Origin: Nocardia flavorosea NBRC 108225
GTDB lineage: Bacteria > Actinomycetota > Actinomycetes > Mycobacteriales > Mycobacteriaceae
Assembly: GCF_001613385.1 (NCBI RefSeq)
Contig: NZ_BDCG01000013.1
Location: 248,001 to 312,000 of the forward strand
Direction: 5' to 3'
DNA length: 64,000 bases
This document shows positions 25,389 through 34,435 of the stretch, piece after piece (the stretch's first letter is position 1; each line of letters begins with the position of its first letter). The notes beneath the pieces were generated by a model. The model saw only the letters and a list, made by a program, of their open reading frames with translations. It was not told the origin of the DNA and did not search any database. Position numbers and translations under genes: made by a program.

Positions 25389-25820
25389 CGCCTGCTCCTC
25401 GCATCGGAACTGCTGATTTCACGGCATGTCGCGCCCTCCGGAGAACACTCTCGCGGCCGTCCGTGCAGTTGTCGAAAACACCCGGTCAGATCGCTACCGG
25501 ACCATCCCATTGTCGGCTTCGGCACGGGCGTCCACAATGCTCGATCCGGGCGGATCACAAGGACGGCGACCAGCCGCGCCGGCGCCGGCCGCAGCCGTCC
25601 GCTGCCCGCATACCGGGCCCATACCCCTCGGCGGTTCGATCGCTCGCCGGTCCGTGGACGTCTGTCCACCGGCGCCACCGATCAATGGTGACATGGATGC
25701 GACATGTTCCGTAAACCCGCTGAGGCGCAACGCAATATATGCATCGTTCGCGTAGTGTTCCACATCGGCGCCGGGATACGGGAGACTCCGGCGCACAGCG
25801 CGAAACAGTATGGAGCCTCT
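25389..25820. other. Divergent intergenic region, no gene seen
   Basis: Lies between a methyltransferase gene (minus) and a P450 gene (plus), so it holds both promoters. A less GC-rich patch with a run AACGCAATATATGCATCG at about 25728-25745 may mark the P450 promoter. No frame resembles a protein. Confidence 0.4.
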
Positions 25821-27065
25821 TTGACAACCCGACAGTTCGACACCCCCGCCGCCGGCCCGGTACACGGTTCCCCGGTCGCCGACGGCGGCCCCCGGTTCCC
25901 GCTGTACGCGCCCGAGTTCGCCGAGAACCCGCACCGGCTGTACGGGCAGATGCGCCGCGCGCATCGGTCGATGGTGCCGGTCGATCTGGCTCCCGGTGTG
26001 CCCGCGACACTGGTGATCGAGCATGCGGTGGCGGTGCACATCCTCAACGATCACGAACATTTTCCGGCCGATCCGCGCACCTGGCAGAAGGATATGCCCG
26101 CCGACTGCCCCGTCCTGCCGATCATGCAGTGGCGACCTGTCCCCGCCCGCAGCACCGGCGAGGCGTTCCGGCGCTACCGGGCGGCCAATCTCACGGCTCT
26201 CACGGATGTGGATCTACACAGCTTGCGTGCGGCGGTATCCGGCCTCGCAACCCCGCTGATCAACTCTTTCTGCGAAACGGGTAGCGCCGATCTCCTTCGC
26301 CAGTACGCGTTCCCGTTGACCTTCGGAGTCTGCAATACGCTGCTGGGCTGCCCTCCGGAGATCGGGCAGCGGGTATCGGCGGGGATGGCCGCCATGTTCG
26401 AAGGCGCCGACGCCGGTGAGGCCAACCAGGCGATCAATGCCGCCCTGGCCGAACTGGCCGCCTACAAGTGCTCACACCCCGGCGACGATGTGACCACGCG
26501 GCTACTCCAGCACGAGGCGCAACTCGACGAAGAGGAAATGGTGCACCAGCTGGCCGGCCTGTACGGCGCAGTGATCGAACTCCAGCAGAACCTGATCGCC
26601 AATACCCTGCTGCTGATCCTCACCGAGGACCGTCTCGGCGGCAGCGTGCTGGGCGGCAGCCTGTCCACCCGCGACGCCCTCGACGAAGTACTGTTCGACA
26701 ACCCGCCGATGGCGAACTTCCTCATCACCTATCCACGGCAGCCGATCCTGATCGAGGATGCCTGGCTACCCGCCCACCAGCCGGTGGTCATCAGTATCGC
26801 CGCCTGCAACCACGACCCGGCGATCCGGTCCGACGATCACCGCGGTAACCGCTCCCATCTGTCCTGGGGCCTGGGCCAGCGCAGTTGTCCCGCGCAGACC
26901 CCGGCCTATCTGGTGGCCCAGGAGGCGATCGATCAGCTGCTCGACGCCCTCCCGGAGATGGAAGTGGATATGCCCGACGGACCGGACTGGCGCCCCGGTC
27001 CCTTCCACCGATCGCTCACCGCACTGCCGGTGACGTTCCCGCCGTCACCGCCCTTCCCCGTCTGA
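25821..27065 (+). CDS. Cytochrome P450-like protein with a non-canonical EXXR motif
   Basis: About 414 residues from a TTG with GGAG five bases upstream. The haem loop LSWGLGQRSCPAQ (about residues 350-362) keeps the proximal cysteine. In the K helix the usual EXXR reads EVLF (about 288-291), so the arginine is replaced by Phe. The I-helix region (AVIELQQNLIANTLLLI) lacks the normal AGxxT. These features resemble the Streptomyces CYP157-type proteins found with conservon operons, where EXXR is also altered. No conservon genes are visible within the window. Ordinary oxygenase activity is doubtful; a binding or regulatory role is possible. Confidence 0.8.
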   Translation: MTTRQFDTPAAGPVHGSPVADGGPRFPLYAPEFAENPHRLYGQMRRAHRSMVPVDLAPGVPATLVIEHAVAVHILNDHEHFPADPRTWQKDMPADCPVLPIMQWRPVPARSTGEAFRRYRAANLTALTDVDLHSLRAAVSGLATPLINSFCETGSADLLRQYAFPLTFGVCNTLLGCPPEIGQRVSAGMAAMFEGADAGEANQAINAALAELAAYKCSHPGDDVTTRLLQHEAQLDEEEMVHQLAGLYGAVIELQQNLIANTLLLILTEDRLGGSVLGGSLSTRDALDEVLFDNPPMANFLITYPRQPILIEDAWLPAHQPVVISIAACNHDPAIRSDDHRGNRSHLSWGLGQRSCPAQTPAYLVAQEAIDQLLDALPEMEVDMPDGPDWRPGPFHRSLTALPVTFPPSPPFPV

Positions 27066-27093
27066 AACCGGCCCACCGCGGCCGGCGGCCGGA

Positions 27094-27444
27094 TCAATCG
27101 CTGCCGGGTGGTACCGCGGGCGCGAATACGCAGTACATTCGCAGCCGGGTGTCGGCGATGATGGTGTGGCGTTCGTGCCCGTCGAGCAGATACATGGTGC
27201 CGGGGGCAAGGGTATGTGCCGTTTCGCTGTCCCGGTCGATCAGATGGCCGTGACCTTCGATGAGCCAGACGGCTTCGATGTAGTCGGGATAGTGCAGCGG
27301 GGTCTCGGTACCCGCGGCGACAGTGGTCTCATGATACGAGAAACCGACGTCGTCGTCGGACAGGACGATCCGTTTCGAGATCCAGTGATCGGTGTCGACC
27401 TGCCGATCGGTTCCGGTGATGTCACGGATTGTCCGCACGATCAT
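27094..27444 (-). CDS. Ectoine synthase-like cupin (EctC family)
   Basis: The 116-residue protein follows EctC closely. MIVRTIRDITGTDRQV opens it, followed by GFSYHETTVAAGTE, YIEAVWLIEGHGHLID, APGTMYLLDGHERH and RMYCVFAPAVPPG. EctC closes N-acetyl-diaminobutyrate to the compatible solute ectoine. The tail is about ten residues shorter than usual. ectA and ectB are not adjacent; the neighbour is an esterase whose gene overlaps this one by 23 bp. It may be an orphan EctC that acts on imported or related substrates. Confidence 0.8.
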   Translation of the reverse strand: MIVRTIRDITGTDRQVDTDHWISKRIVLSDDDVGFSYHETTVAAGTETPLHYPDYIEAVWLIEGHGHLIDRDSETAHTLAPGTMYLLDGHERHTIIADTRLRMYCVFAPAVPPGSD

Positions 27445-28381
27445 TGCCGGTTCCTCCTTCGCTGTTCGCTGGGAGTGCGGTGGGCGCTGTTCGCAGGAAC
27501 TGCAGTAGTTCGCCGGTCGCCTGCCTGGCCTCGGGGATTTTCTTCATGATCCAGTTGTGCATCATCCCGGGGTATTCGTGCAGCTCGACCGGCACGCCGG
27601 CCGCATCGCCGAGTTCGGCCACCCGCCGGGCATCGGGTAGCAGGATGTCGCGGTGACCGATGAAGACGACGGTCGGTGCGAGGCCGGTGAGATCGGCGAA
27701 CGCCGGACTGATGTGTGGATCGTCCAGGGCCCTGTCGGCCGCATACCATCGACCGGCCTGCTTCAAACCGGAGACGCCGAGTTCCGGGTCGCGGTCGTCG
27801 ATGGTCAGCGACAGCGGATCGTCGGTCGCCAGATCGATCCACGGGGAGAACAACGCCAGGGCCCGCGGTTGCGGTTCTCCGCGTTCGTACAGGTGACGGG
27901 CCAGGGTGAGGGCGAGCGTGCCGCCGGCCGAATCACCGAAAACGATGCAGTCGCCGGGTGCGGTCTCGCGGGACACCCGGTCGTAGGCGCGCTCGATCAT
28001 CGGAACGATCGTCCGGTGGTCGTTCTCGGGCGCCAGCGGATACATCGGCAGGGTGTAGGTGCAGCCGGTCCGCGCGACGATCCGGCCCGCGAACCGCCAG
28101 TGATGCGGTTCGGGCGACTCCACGAAACCACCGCCGTGCATATGGAAGATATGCCAGGGCGAACTCGGCCCACCGGGTGGTGTGAGGGTATAGACGGGCC
28201 GACCGCCGACCTCCTGGCAGGTCACGTGGAATTTCGCCGCGATACGCCGTGGGGGCCGGGAACGCTTCGGTTCCTGATGCCGCGGTAATCCGTTGCGCAT
28301 GGCCGCGGGATCGGCGTAGAACCGCTTGTTCCGCCGCAACCACATTCGCGCGAACAACGCCCGCGCCTGCCACGAGATCAT
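27422..28381 (-). CDS. Alpha/beta-hydrolase, HSL/esterase type
   Basis: The 319-residue protein has the oxyanion motif HMHGGGFVE, the nucleophile elbow FGDSAGGTLALTLA, and the acid/histidine pair around DILLPDARR and EYPGMMHNW. That places it in the hormone-sensitive-lipase (type IV) esterase family. Start ATG at 28381 with GGAG upstream; a longer frame exists but lacks homology. Its 3' end overlaps the ectC-like gene, so both are made from one transcript. The substrate is unknown; a link to N-acetylated or esterified ectoine-like compounds is speculation. Confidence 0.88.
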   Translation of the reverse strand: MISWQARALFARMWLRRNKRFYADPAAMRNGLPRHQEPKRSRPPRRIAAKFHVTCQEVGGRPVYTLTPPGGPSSPWHIFHMHGGGFVESPEPHHWRFAGRIVARTGCTYTLPMYPLAPENDHRTIVPMIERAYDRVSRETAPGDCIVFGDSAGGTLALTLARHLYERGEPQPRALALFSPWIDLATDDPLSLTIDDRDPELGVSGLKQAGRWYAADRALDDPHISPAFADLTGLAPTVVFIGHRDILLPDARRVAELGDAAGVPVELHEYPGMMHNWIMKKIPEARQATGELLQFLRTAPTALPANSEGGTGNDRADNP

Positions 28382-28806
28382 GGGATCTCCGCCCGCATAT
28401 GGTCGCGAGCGTGCGGCCGCCCCGGCCGTAGGGCATTGTGAGTGCCCGATCCGGACATGGTCGTCCTCCGTCCATCGCGTTCGACGACCGGCGGATACTC
28501 GACCCCCGCGCGGTATCCACCGGCTCCGTGCCGTCGGCATTACCGCTGAGCGGGCAACTAAACAGGGGTCCAGGATCGAACGCCGCACCCGGCAGGGTTC
28601 GTCCGGGGCACCCGCCCTGCGCGCCCCGGCCCGGCAGATCGATCGTCCGCACCCGACGCCGGGGAGCCGGCCGGGTGGATCGCTGACCGCCCTGTCTGCG
28701 GACGGCGGTCCTCGACGAACAGGCCACCCGAAACGCAGCCGAAACGGCCACCGGTTCGCTTGCCGTTCTGAACTAGCATCGGTCGGAGCCGATCCGAAGG
28801 AGCACC
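28382..28806. other. Divergent intergenic region, no gene seen
   Basis: Lies between the esterase (minus) and dhaK (plus). It should contain both promoters. No protein-like frame or long repeat is visible. AAGGAGCACC just before 28807 is the dhaK ribosome binding site. Confidence 0.4.
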
Positions 28807-29802
28807 GTGCGCCGACAGATTCTCAACCTGCCCGAGAAGGCTCCCGAGGAGGCGTTGGAAGGGCTCGCCCTCACCAATCCCACGCTCATCGCCTACGACC
28901 GAGAACGCGGCCTCGTGACCCGGGCGACGCCGGCGCGCGACAAGGTCGGACTCGTATCCGGCGGCGGGTCCGGGCACGAACCACTGCACGCCGGTTTCGT
29001 CGGCAGCGGCATGCTCGACGTCGCCGTACCGGGCGCTGTATTCGCCAGTCCGACTGCGCTGCAGGTGCACGAGGGCACGGTCGCAGCGGATTCCGGGCGG
29101 GGTGTCGTACAGATCGTGAAGAACTACACCGGCGATGTGCTCAACTTCCGGATCGCCGGCGAACTCGCCGGCGATGACAACGCAGTCGCGACCGAAACCG
29201 TGCTGGTGGACGACGATCTGGCCACCCAGAGCGATGACGGGCCGGGCCGCCGCGGCACCGCGGCCGTTCTCGCGGTCGAGAAGATCTGCGGGGCGAGCGC
29301 GGAAGCGGGTGCGGACCTGCGCACGGTCGCCGAATTCGGCCGTCGCGTCGCACGTAACGCGCGCACGCTGAGTTTCGCGCTCAGCGCCGGCACCCACCCC
29401 GGCGAGACGAGTCCCGCCTTCACGCTCGATCCCGCCGAAGTCGAACTGGGCGTGGGCATCCACGGCGAACGCGGCACCGGCCGCGTCCCGTTCGCCGACG
29501 CCGATACATTGATCGCACGGCTGGTCGACCCACTGGTCACCGAACTCGGCTGCACGCGTGGGTCCGCGGTGGTCGCGATCGTGAACGGTCTCGGCGGCGC
29601 CTACCCCATCGAACTGTCGATCGCGGCCCGTGCGGTGCACCACCGGCTCGCCGGACAGGGCATCACCGTCGCCCGGTCGCTCGCCGGCAGCTATGTGACC
29701 TCGCTCGATATGGTCGGCGTCTCGGTCACCCTGCTACCCGCCGATGCCGATCTGCTGCCGCTGTGGGACGCGCCCGTGCGCACCCCCGCCCTGACCTGGT
29801 GA
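28807..29802 (+). CDS. dhaK: Dihydroxyacetone kinase subunit DhaK
   Basis: Binds dihydroxyacetone covalently and hands it to DhaL for phosphorylation. The 331-residue protein shows GLVSGGGSGHEPLHAGFVG near the N-terminus. The substrate-binding histidine sits in ELGVGIHGERG (about residue 220). The NGLGG block follows in IVNGLGGAYPIEL. GTG start after AAGGAG. dhaL follows 12 bp downstream. No dhaM phosphotransfer subunit or fused ATP-binding kinase is visible beside it. Confidence 0.93.
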   Translation: MRRQILNLPEKAPEEALEGLALTNPTLIAYDRERGLVTRATPARDKVGLVSGGGSGHEPLHAGFVGSGMLDVAVPGAVFASPTALQVHEGTVAADSGRGVVQIVKNYTGDVLNFRIAGELAGDDNAVATETVLVDDDLATQSDDGPGRRGTAAVLAVEKICGASAEAGADLRTVAEFGRRVARNARTLSFALSAGTHPGETSPAFTLDPAEVELGVGIHGERGTGRVPFADADTLIARLVDPLVTELGCTRGSAVVAIVNGLGGAYPIELSIAARAVHHRLAGQGITVARSLAGSYVTSLDMVGVSVTLLPADADLLPLWDAPVRTPALTW

Positions 29803-29814
29803 AGGAGCCCGCCC

Positions 29815-30492
29815 ATGAATGACACCGCATTGCCCGCCGGATTCGGCGAACGCTGGGTGAACACGATGTTCGCGGCCTTCCTCGACCGCACCGAGGCCCT
29901 CGCGGATCTGGATCGCCGCGCCGGCGACGGCGATTTCGGCGCCAATATCGCCGCTGCCCTGCGCCGGGCGCGCACCAATATCGATGCCGAACCCCCCGCC
30001 TCCTACGCGGCTTGGCTGACCGCGGTGTCCTGGGGGTTCCTCGGCACCGGCGGGACGAGCGGACCGCTGTTCGGAATGTTCTTCCGCGAACTCGCCCGCT
30101 GCACAAAGGATTCGGAACCCAGCACGGCGGAGTTCTCCCGCGGGTTGAGCGCCGGGCTCGCCACGGTGCAGCGGTACGGGAATGCCGAGGTCGGGCACAA
30201 GACGATGGTCGACGCCTTGGCCCCGGCGGCCGAAACCCTCGCCGCCCGCGTCGCGGCAGGCAGCGACCCCGGTGCCGCGCTCGACGCCACCGCCGATGCC
30301 GCGGTACAGGGCGCGGCGGGTACCGCCTCTCTGGTCGCGAAGCGCGGCCGCGCCAGCTATGTGGGCGAGGTCGCGCGGGGCGTACTGGATCCGGGCGCGG
30401 CCGCCGCGGCGCTGATTCTGCAAACCGCCGCCGCGGCCTGTGCCGACCGGCCGGGTGATATCGACACCGGATGGCTCGATACAGCCACCTGA
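29815..30492 (+). CDS. dhaL: Dihydroxyacetone kinase subunit DhaL
   Basis: Nucleotide-binding subunit that phosphorylates DhaK-bound dihydroxyacetone. The 225-residue helical protein has the metal-nucleotide motif DRRAGDGDFGANI (about residues 33-45), and then GTGGTSGPLFGMFF and GHKTMVDALAPAAETL. The AGTASLVAKRGRASYVGE block near the end is typical. In PTS-linked systems DhaL holds ADP and needs DhaM. Without it the pair may use ATP directly or depend on a distant DhaM. Confidence 0.92.
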   Translation: MNDTALPAGFGERWVNTMFAAFLDRTEALADLDRRAGDGDFGANIAAALRRARTNIDAEPPASYAAWLTAVSWGFLGTGGTSGPLFGMFFRELARCTKDSEPSTAEFSRGLSAGLATVQRYGNAEVGHKTMVDALAPAAETLAARVAAGSDPGAALDATADAAVQGAAGTASLVAKRGRASYVGEVARGVLDPGAAAAALILQTAAAACADRPGDIDTGWLDTAT

Positions 30493-30673
30493 CCGGCCGG
30501 CCCCCGGTGCCGCGGGCGTGCTGATCGGCGGCTGGGTGGGGGCTGGGGTCGGCATCCTGCGGAACCCAGCGCCGTACGGGCCGGGGCTGCGTCAGGAGTC
30601 GAGGCGCAGTCCGAGATCGAGGCGGACGTCGAGGGGCCGGACGGAGGTGCAGGGGGCGGGGCGGGCTGCCGAG

Positions 30674-31360
30674 TCAGACGGAAGTGCGGTCGGGTTGTGC
30701 GATGAACCGTTTCGTGGTGCGCCGGAACGCCCAGACGACGACGAGCGCGGCCAGCACGGTCAACGGAGTGCCCATGGCGACCTTCGCGACGGCGAGCCAG
30801 GTCGTGGAATCGGTGAGATACAGCCATTCCTTCACCACGAACCGGGCGCCGAAGACCAGTGCCGCGGCCGCGGTGGCGATATCGTGGGTGCGCAGCGCGA
30901 CCTTGTCCGCGCGCCAGGCGTGCTTACCGCCGTGTACGAGATTCCAGACGACCCCGGTCAGCGGGCGGCGGACCAGCAATGAGGCGAACGCGACCACGAA
31001 ACCGGCCAGCGCGGCCCAGATCCCGACGACGAAGAAATCTTTCGCCGATCCGGTCCACAGCACGATCCCCACGGCGGCCGCGATGGCGAGCAGCCCGCCG
31101 GTCGCCGAGGAGAACCGCTCCCCGCGCCACAGCCGGAACCCGGTCAGCGCGATCGCGACCGCGACCGAAACGCCGACCGTCGCCACCAGCGGCAGGACCG
31201 CATTCGCCGCGACGAACACGACGACCGGGACGGTCGAGTAGACGAAGCCCATGGGCCCGCCCATCTGGTCGAGCAAGCTCGGTGGTACGGCAGGCCGGTC
31301 GGCGCCGGGCACGGGTGGGGCCGGCTCGGCTGCCGCCCGAAGGTGCTTGTGGTCGATCAT
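30674..31360 (-). CDS. DUF3159-type integral membrane protein
   Basis: The 228-residue protein has a Pro-rich head and then five or six hydrophobic segments, beginning MGFVYSTVPVVVFVAANAVLPL. Between segments it carries LVRRPLTGVVWNLVHGGKHAWR and FGARFVVKEWLYLTD, signatures of the actinobacterial DUF3159 family. The function of the family is unknown. It is divergent from the gas vesicle operon and convergent with dhaL. Confidence 0.82.
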   Translation of the reverse strand: MIDHKHLRAAAEPAPPVPGADRPAVPPSLLDQMGGPMGFVYSTVPVVVFVAANAVLPLVATVGVSVAVAIALTGFRLWRGERFSSATGGLLAIAAAVGIVLWTGSAKDFFVVGIWAALAGFVVAFASLLVRRPLTGVVWNLVHGGKHAWRADKVALRTHDIATAAAALVFGARFVVKEWLYLTDSTTWLAVAKVAMGTPLTVLAALVVVWAFRRTTKRFIAQPDRTSV

Positions 31361-31633
31361 TGTTCCCGTCCTCCCGACTGTGCGGACCTCTGCGATGGCT
31401 CCAGTGGAACCTGTGCCGTAACGGCATACTCAAGCCTCAGCCGGAATCGGCCGGTCCGGCGCCGGTCGGGAGGCGTTTACCGGGGTTACGTCGGCCCGGA
31501 TATCGGCGTACGGTCAGCCATAGAGAGCCATATGTGGCCTGAACCACATTTCCGCGTCATGGCTATGGCCACACCCCACCGCTCGCGCGCGGGCGATGCC
31601 GAACGAGGAGTGAATGCCGGACTAGGAGTCACC

Positions 31634-32188
31634 ATGAAGTGTGGAATGCGGATGGCCGGGGCGGTCGGGGTCGGATACGTCCTGGGCCGGACGCGCAAGA
31701 TGAAGTTTGCACTGATGCTCGCCGGTGTCGGCTTGAGCGGCCGGGGCGGGCCACAGGCATTACTGGAACGGACGACCTCGGCAGTCGGCACTTCACCGGA
31801 ACTCGCGAAAATTACCGAAACGGTGCGCGGTGAGCTGCTCGAAGCCGCCAGGGCCGCCGCAGTCACGGCCGCGAGCAACCGCATCGATTCGCTGAACGCC
31901 CGCCTGCAGCACCAGCGGGACAGCGGCGCCGATCTCGGCAAAGCAGTCCAGGACGAGGACAACGACGACGAATACGAGCCTGCCCAGGACCGCGAGCCGG
32001 CCGAACCCGCACCGAAGAGCAGGACGGCCACCCGCACCCGTGCGACGGCCTCCACCGCCCGCGGGCGGACCGGTGAGAACCGGGTACGGACACCGGCACG
32101 GGCCGCCGCGGCGGGCACTTCCCGACGCCGCGCCGCCGGCCAATCGACCACCGACGACACCGCGCCCGTCCGCCGTACGAGGCGGTGA
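31634..32188 (+). CDS. Gas vesicle operon first gene, GvpY-like by position
   Basis: The 184-residue protein starts after AGGAGTCACC. An N-terminal part, about residues 1-30, reads GAVGVGYVLGRTRKMKFALMLAG, a possible amphipathic or membrane-touching helix. A helical middle follows (LEAARAAAVTAASNRIDSLNARL), and then a long Arg/Thr/Ala-rich disordered tail. Its stop overlaps the next start. In Streptomyces a comparable small gene (gvpY) precedes gvpZ; I use that by analogy only. It could help anchor or nucleate vesicles. A 6-bp inverted repeat ATGTGG-N6-CCACAT lies at 31532-31549 in the promoter region. Confidence 0.6.
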   Translation: MKCGMRMAGAVGVGYVLGRTRKMKFALMLAGVGLSGRGGPQALLERTTSAVGTSPELAKITETVRGELLEAARAAAVTAASNRIDSLNARLQHQRDSGADLGKAVQDEDNDDEYEPAQDREPAEPAPKSRTATRTRATASTARGRTGENRVRTPARAAAAGTSRRRAAGQSTTDDTAPVRRTRR

Positions 32189-32193
32189 ACCAC

Positions 32194-33255
32194 ATGACCA
32201 CGAAAGCTCCCCCGGGTCAGCTGCAGAACTCGCTACAGCAGCTCGCCGCCACGATCACCGAACGTGCCGTCTCGGGGATCACGGACCGGCTGTCCGGTAC
32301 GACCGAGCGGCTCACCCGAGTCGCCGAGGGCGGCGGGGCTGGATCTCTGCTGTCGGCGGTGACCGGCGCCGAGAAACTCGCGGAAGGAAAATCGCCACTC
32401 TCGGTAGCACTCAGCACCGGCGCGGACACGATCGGACACACCGTCAAGGAGAAGTTCGCGGACGCCGGACAGGCATTGACCGGCGGGAAAGGGAAAGGTT
32501 CCGGCGGTAAGAAGCTGAAGCTGACGAATATCGTCGAATATATCGACGTGGGCGTCCCGATCGACCTCGCCTACGATCAGTGGACCCAGTTCGCGGACTT
32601 TCCGAAGTTCATGAAGAAGGTCGAAACCGTCGACCAGGTCTCCGACGAGAAGCTCGACTGGTCCGGCAAGGTTTTCTGGTCCAAACGGAGCTGGCAGTCC
32701 ACGATTGTCGAACAGGTGCCGTTCCAGCGGATCCTGTGGCGTTCGAAGGGCGAGAAAGGCTATATCGACGGCGCGGTGACCTTCCACCAACTCACCCCGG
32801 ACCTGACCCGCATCATCGTGGTTCTCGAATATCACCCCGGTGGGTTCGTCGAGAAAATCGGAAATCTCTGGCGCGCCGCCGGCCGGCGGGTCCGGCTCGA
32901 ACTGAAGCATTTCCAGCGGTACGTGATGACCGAGAGCGTGCTGCACGCGGACGATATCGCGGGCTGGCACGGCGAGATCCGCGATCGAGAGGTCGTCGAG
33001 GACGACGAGTCCGCCCGCCGGCGTGAGCAAGACGATCACGCCACCGAGACCGACGGCAGCCCGGCCGGCGATGCGGGCATCGAATCGGAAACCCCCCACG
33101 ACGAACCGCTCGACGATGAACCACTCGAAGACGAAGGCCCTGAAGACGAAGACCGCGCCACGGAGCCGGAGGGAAAATCCACCCGGCGCCGCCGGTCGGC
33201 ACGCGAGTCCGCAACCGAGGCCCGCCCGCCCGCGAGTCGAGGGGCGAGACGATGA
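32194..33255 (+). CDS. gvpZ: Gas vesicle-associated SRPBCC protein (GvpZ-like)
   Basis: About 353 residues. The N-terminal ~105 residues are helical and Ser/Thr-rich. A polyketide cyclase-type SRPBCC domain follows at about 108-260, with NIVEYIDVGVPIDLAYDQW, DFPKFMKKVETVDQV, and ILWRSKGEKGYIDGAVTFH. The tail from about 270 is strongly acidic and then basic and disordered. It matches the cyclase/dehydrase gene that accompanies actinobacterial gas vesicle clusters. A GTG at 32185 overlapping the upstream stop is an alternative start. The ligand, if any, is unknown. Confidence 0.78.
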   Translation: MTTKAPPGQLQNSLQQLAATITERAVSGITDRLSGTTERLTRVAEGGGAGSLLSAVTGAEKLAEGKSPLSVALSTGADTIGHTVKEKFADAGQALTGGKGKGSGGKKLKLTNIVEYIDVGVPIDLAYDQWTQFADFPKFMKKVETVDQVSDEKLDWSGKVFWSKRSWQSTIVEQVPFQRILWRSKGEKGYIDGAVTFHQLTPDLTRIIVVLEYHPGGFVEKIGNLWRAAGRRVRLELKHFQRYVMTESVLHADDIAGWHGEIRDREVVEDDESARRREQDDHATETDGSPAGDAGIESETPHDEPLDDEPLEDEGPEDEDRATEPEGKSTRRRRSARESATEARPPASRGARR

Positions 33256-33659
33256 CGGTCGAACCGGCCGGGGGCGCAGCGGGCGGTATGACGGCCCGGC
33301 CGAACGCATCGAGCCTGGCAGATGTCGTCGACACCATTCTCGACAAGGGCCTGGTTATCGACGCATTCGTCCGCGTATCGCTGGTCGGTATCGAACTGCT
33401 GACCATCGACGCCAGAGTGGTGGTGGCGAGCGTCGATACCTACCTGCGTTTCGCCGACGCCGTGAACCGGCTCGAAATCTCCGGCAGTGAGCCGACGGGC
33501 CTACCGGGATTGGTCGGCGATATCACCGAGGGTGGGGCCGAACGCAAGACAAAGGGCGCGCTCGAGGCCGCGGGAGAAAAGGTCGCGAACTTCTTCGACG
33601 ATGTCGAGCAGACCCGCCGCCAGGAACACGGGGCATCCGGAAACGAGAAGAACCGATGA
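33252..33659 (+). CDS. gvpA: Gas vesicle major structural protein GvpA
   Basis: Forms the ribs of the gas vesicle wall. Residues about 20-75 carry the canonical sequence: SSLADVVDTILDKGLVIDAF, then VRVSLVGIELLTIDARVVVA and SVDTYLRFADAV. These give the amphipathic helix, two beta strands and second helix. A hydrophilic C-terminal extension of about 60 residues follows, as in actinobacterial GvpA. The ATG overlaps the gvpZ stop and its stop overlaps gvpF, showing coupled translation. Confidence 0.93.
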   Translation: MTVEPAGGAAGGMTARPNASSLADVVDTILDKGLVIDAFVRVSLVGIELLTIDARVVVASVDTYLRFADAVNRLEISGSEPTGLPGLVGDITEGGAERKTKGALEAAGEKVANFFDDVEQTRRQEHGASGNEKNR

Positions 33660-34432
33660 CTGCCGAGCCGGTCGGCGATACCAGCGCTGGGCCCGTCTAC
33701 GTCTACGGAATCGTGCCGGCGGACGTAGAACCCCAAGAGCATGCCGCGGGTATCGGCGAGCCGCCGAGCGAGGTCACGGTGGTGCGATACGGCGATATCG
33801 CCGCCTTGGTCAGCGATATGCCGCAGCGGCCCCTGGGCACCGCGCAGGATCTGACCGCCCACTCGGAACTGCTGGACGGTACGGCGGCCGTCAGCCCGGT
33901 GCTGCCGCTGCGGTTCGGTGCGGTCATGTCCGATGCGGAGTCGGTGGAGCGGGAATTGCTACGGCCGAACTACGACGAGTTCCGAGCCGCGCTGGCCGAG
34001 CTCGAGGGCCGCGCACAGTTCGTCGTCAAGGGCCGCTATGTGGAGGAGGTCGTTCTGCGCGAACTGCTCGACGAGAATCCCGAGGCCGCCCGGCTGCGCG
34101 AGCAGCTTCGCGGCGCTCCGGAGGAAACCACCCGAGATGCGCGGATGACGCTGGGCGAGATCATCTACCGGTCGATCGCGGATAAGCGCGCGGTAGACAC
34201 CCGGCGGGTGGTCGACACTCTCGTTGCAGTCCGCCCGGTTGTCGCCGAACGGCCACCGACCCACGATCAGGATGCGGTCCACCTCGCCGTCCTCATCGAC
34301 CTGTCGCAGCGAGACGAACTGGAGGAGACGCTGACCGGACTCTCCGAACAATGGGACGGCCGCATCCAGCTCGGCCTGCTGGGCCCGATGGCGGCCTACG
34401 ACTTCGTGATGAAACGGGAACCGGAGGGCTGA
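33656..34432 (+). CDS. gvpF: Gas vesicle protein GvpF (GvpF/GvpL family)
   Basis: Minor gas vesicle protein that binds GvpA and is thought to stop its aggregation before assembly. The 258-residue protein opens VYVYGIVPADV, then has DIAALVSDMP, AVSPVLPLRFGAVM, and the AQFVVKGRYVEEVVLRELL helix. It ends LLGPMAAYDFV, the standard closing of the family. It overlaps gvpA by 4 bp. A second member, gvpL, lies 0.9 kb downstream. Confidence 0.92.
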   Translation: MTAEPVGDTSAGPVYVYGIVPADVEPQEHAAGIGEPPSEVTVVRYGDIAALVSDMPQRPLGTAQDLTAHSELLDGTAAVSPVLPLRFGAVMSDAESVERELLRPNYDEFRAALAELEGRAQFVVKGRYVEEVVLRELLDENPEAARLREQLRGAPEETTRDARMTLGEIIYRSIADKRAVDTRRVVDTLVAVRPVVAERPPTHDQDAVHLAVLIDLSQRDELEETLTGLSEQWDGRIQLGLLGPMAAYDFVMKREPEG

Positions 34433-34435
34433 CTC

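Noticed and set aside
27068..27085. CCGGCC-N6-GGCCGG as a terminator between the P450 and ectC-like genes
   Set aside because: Only 6-bp arms of GC-only sequence, expected by chance at this base composition.
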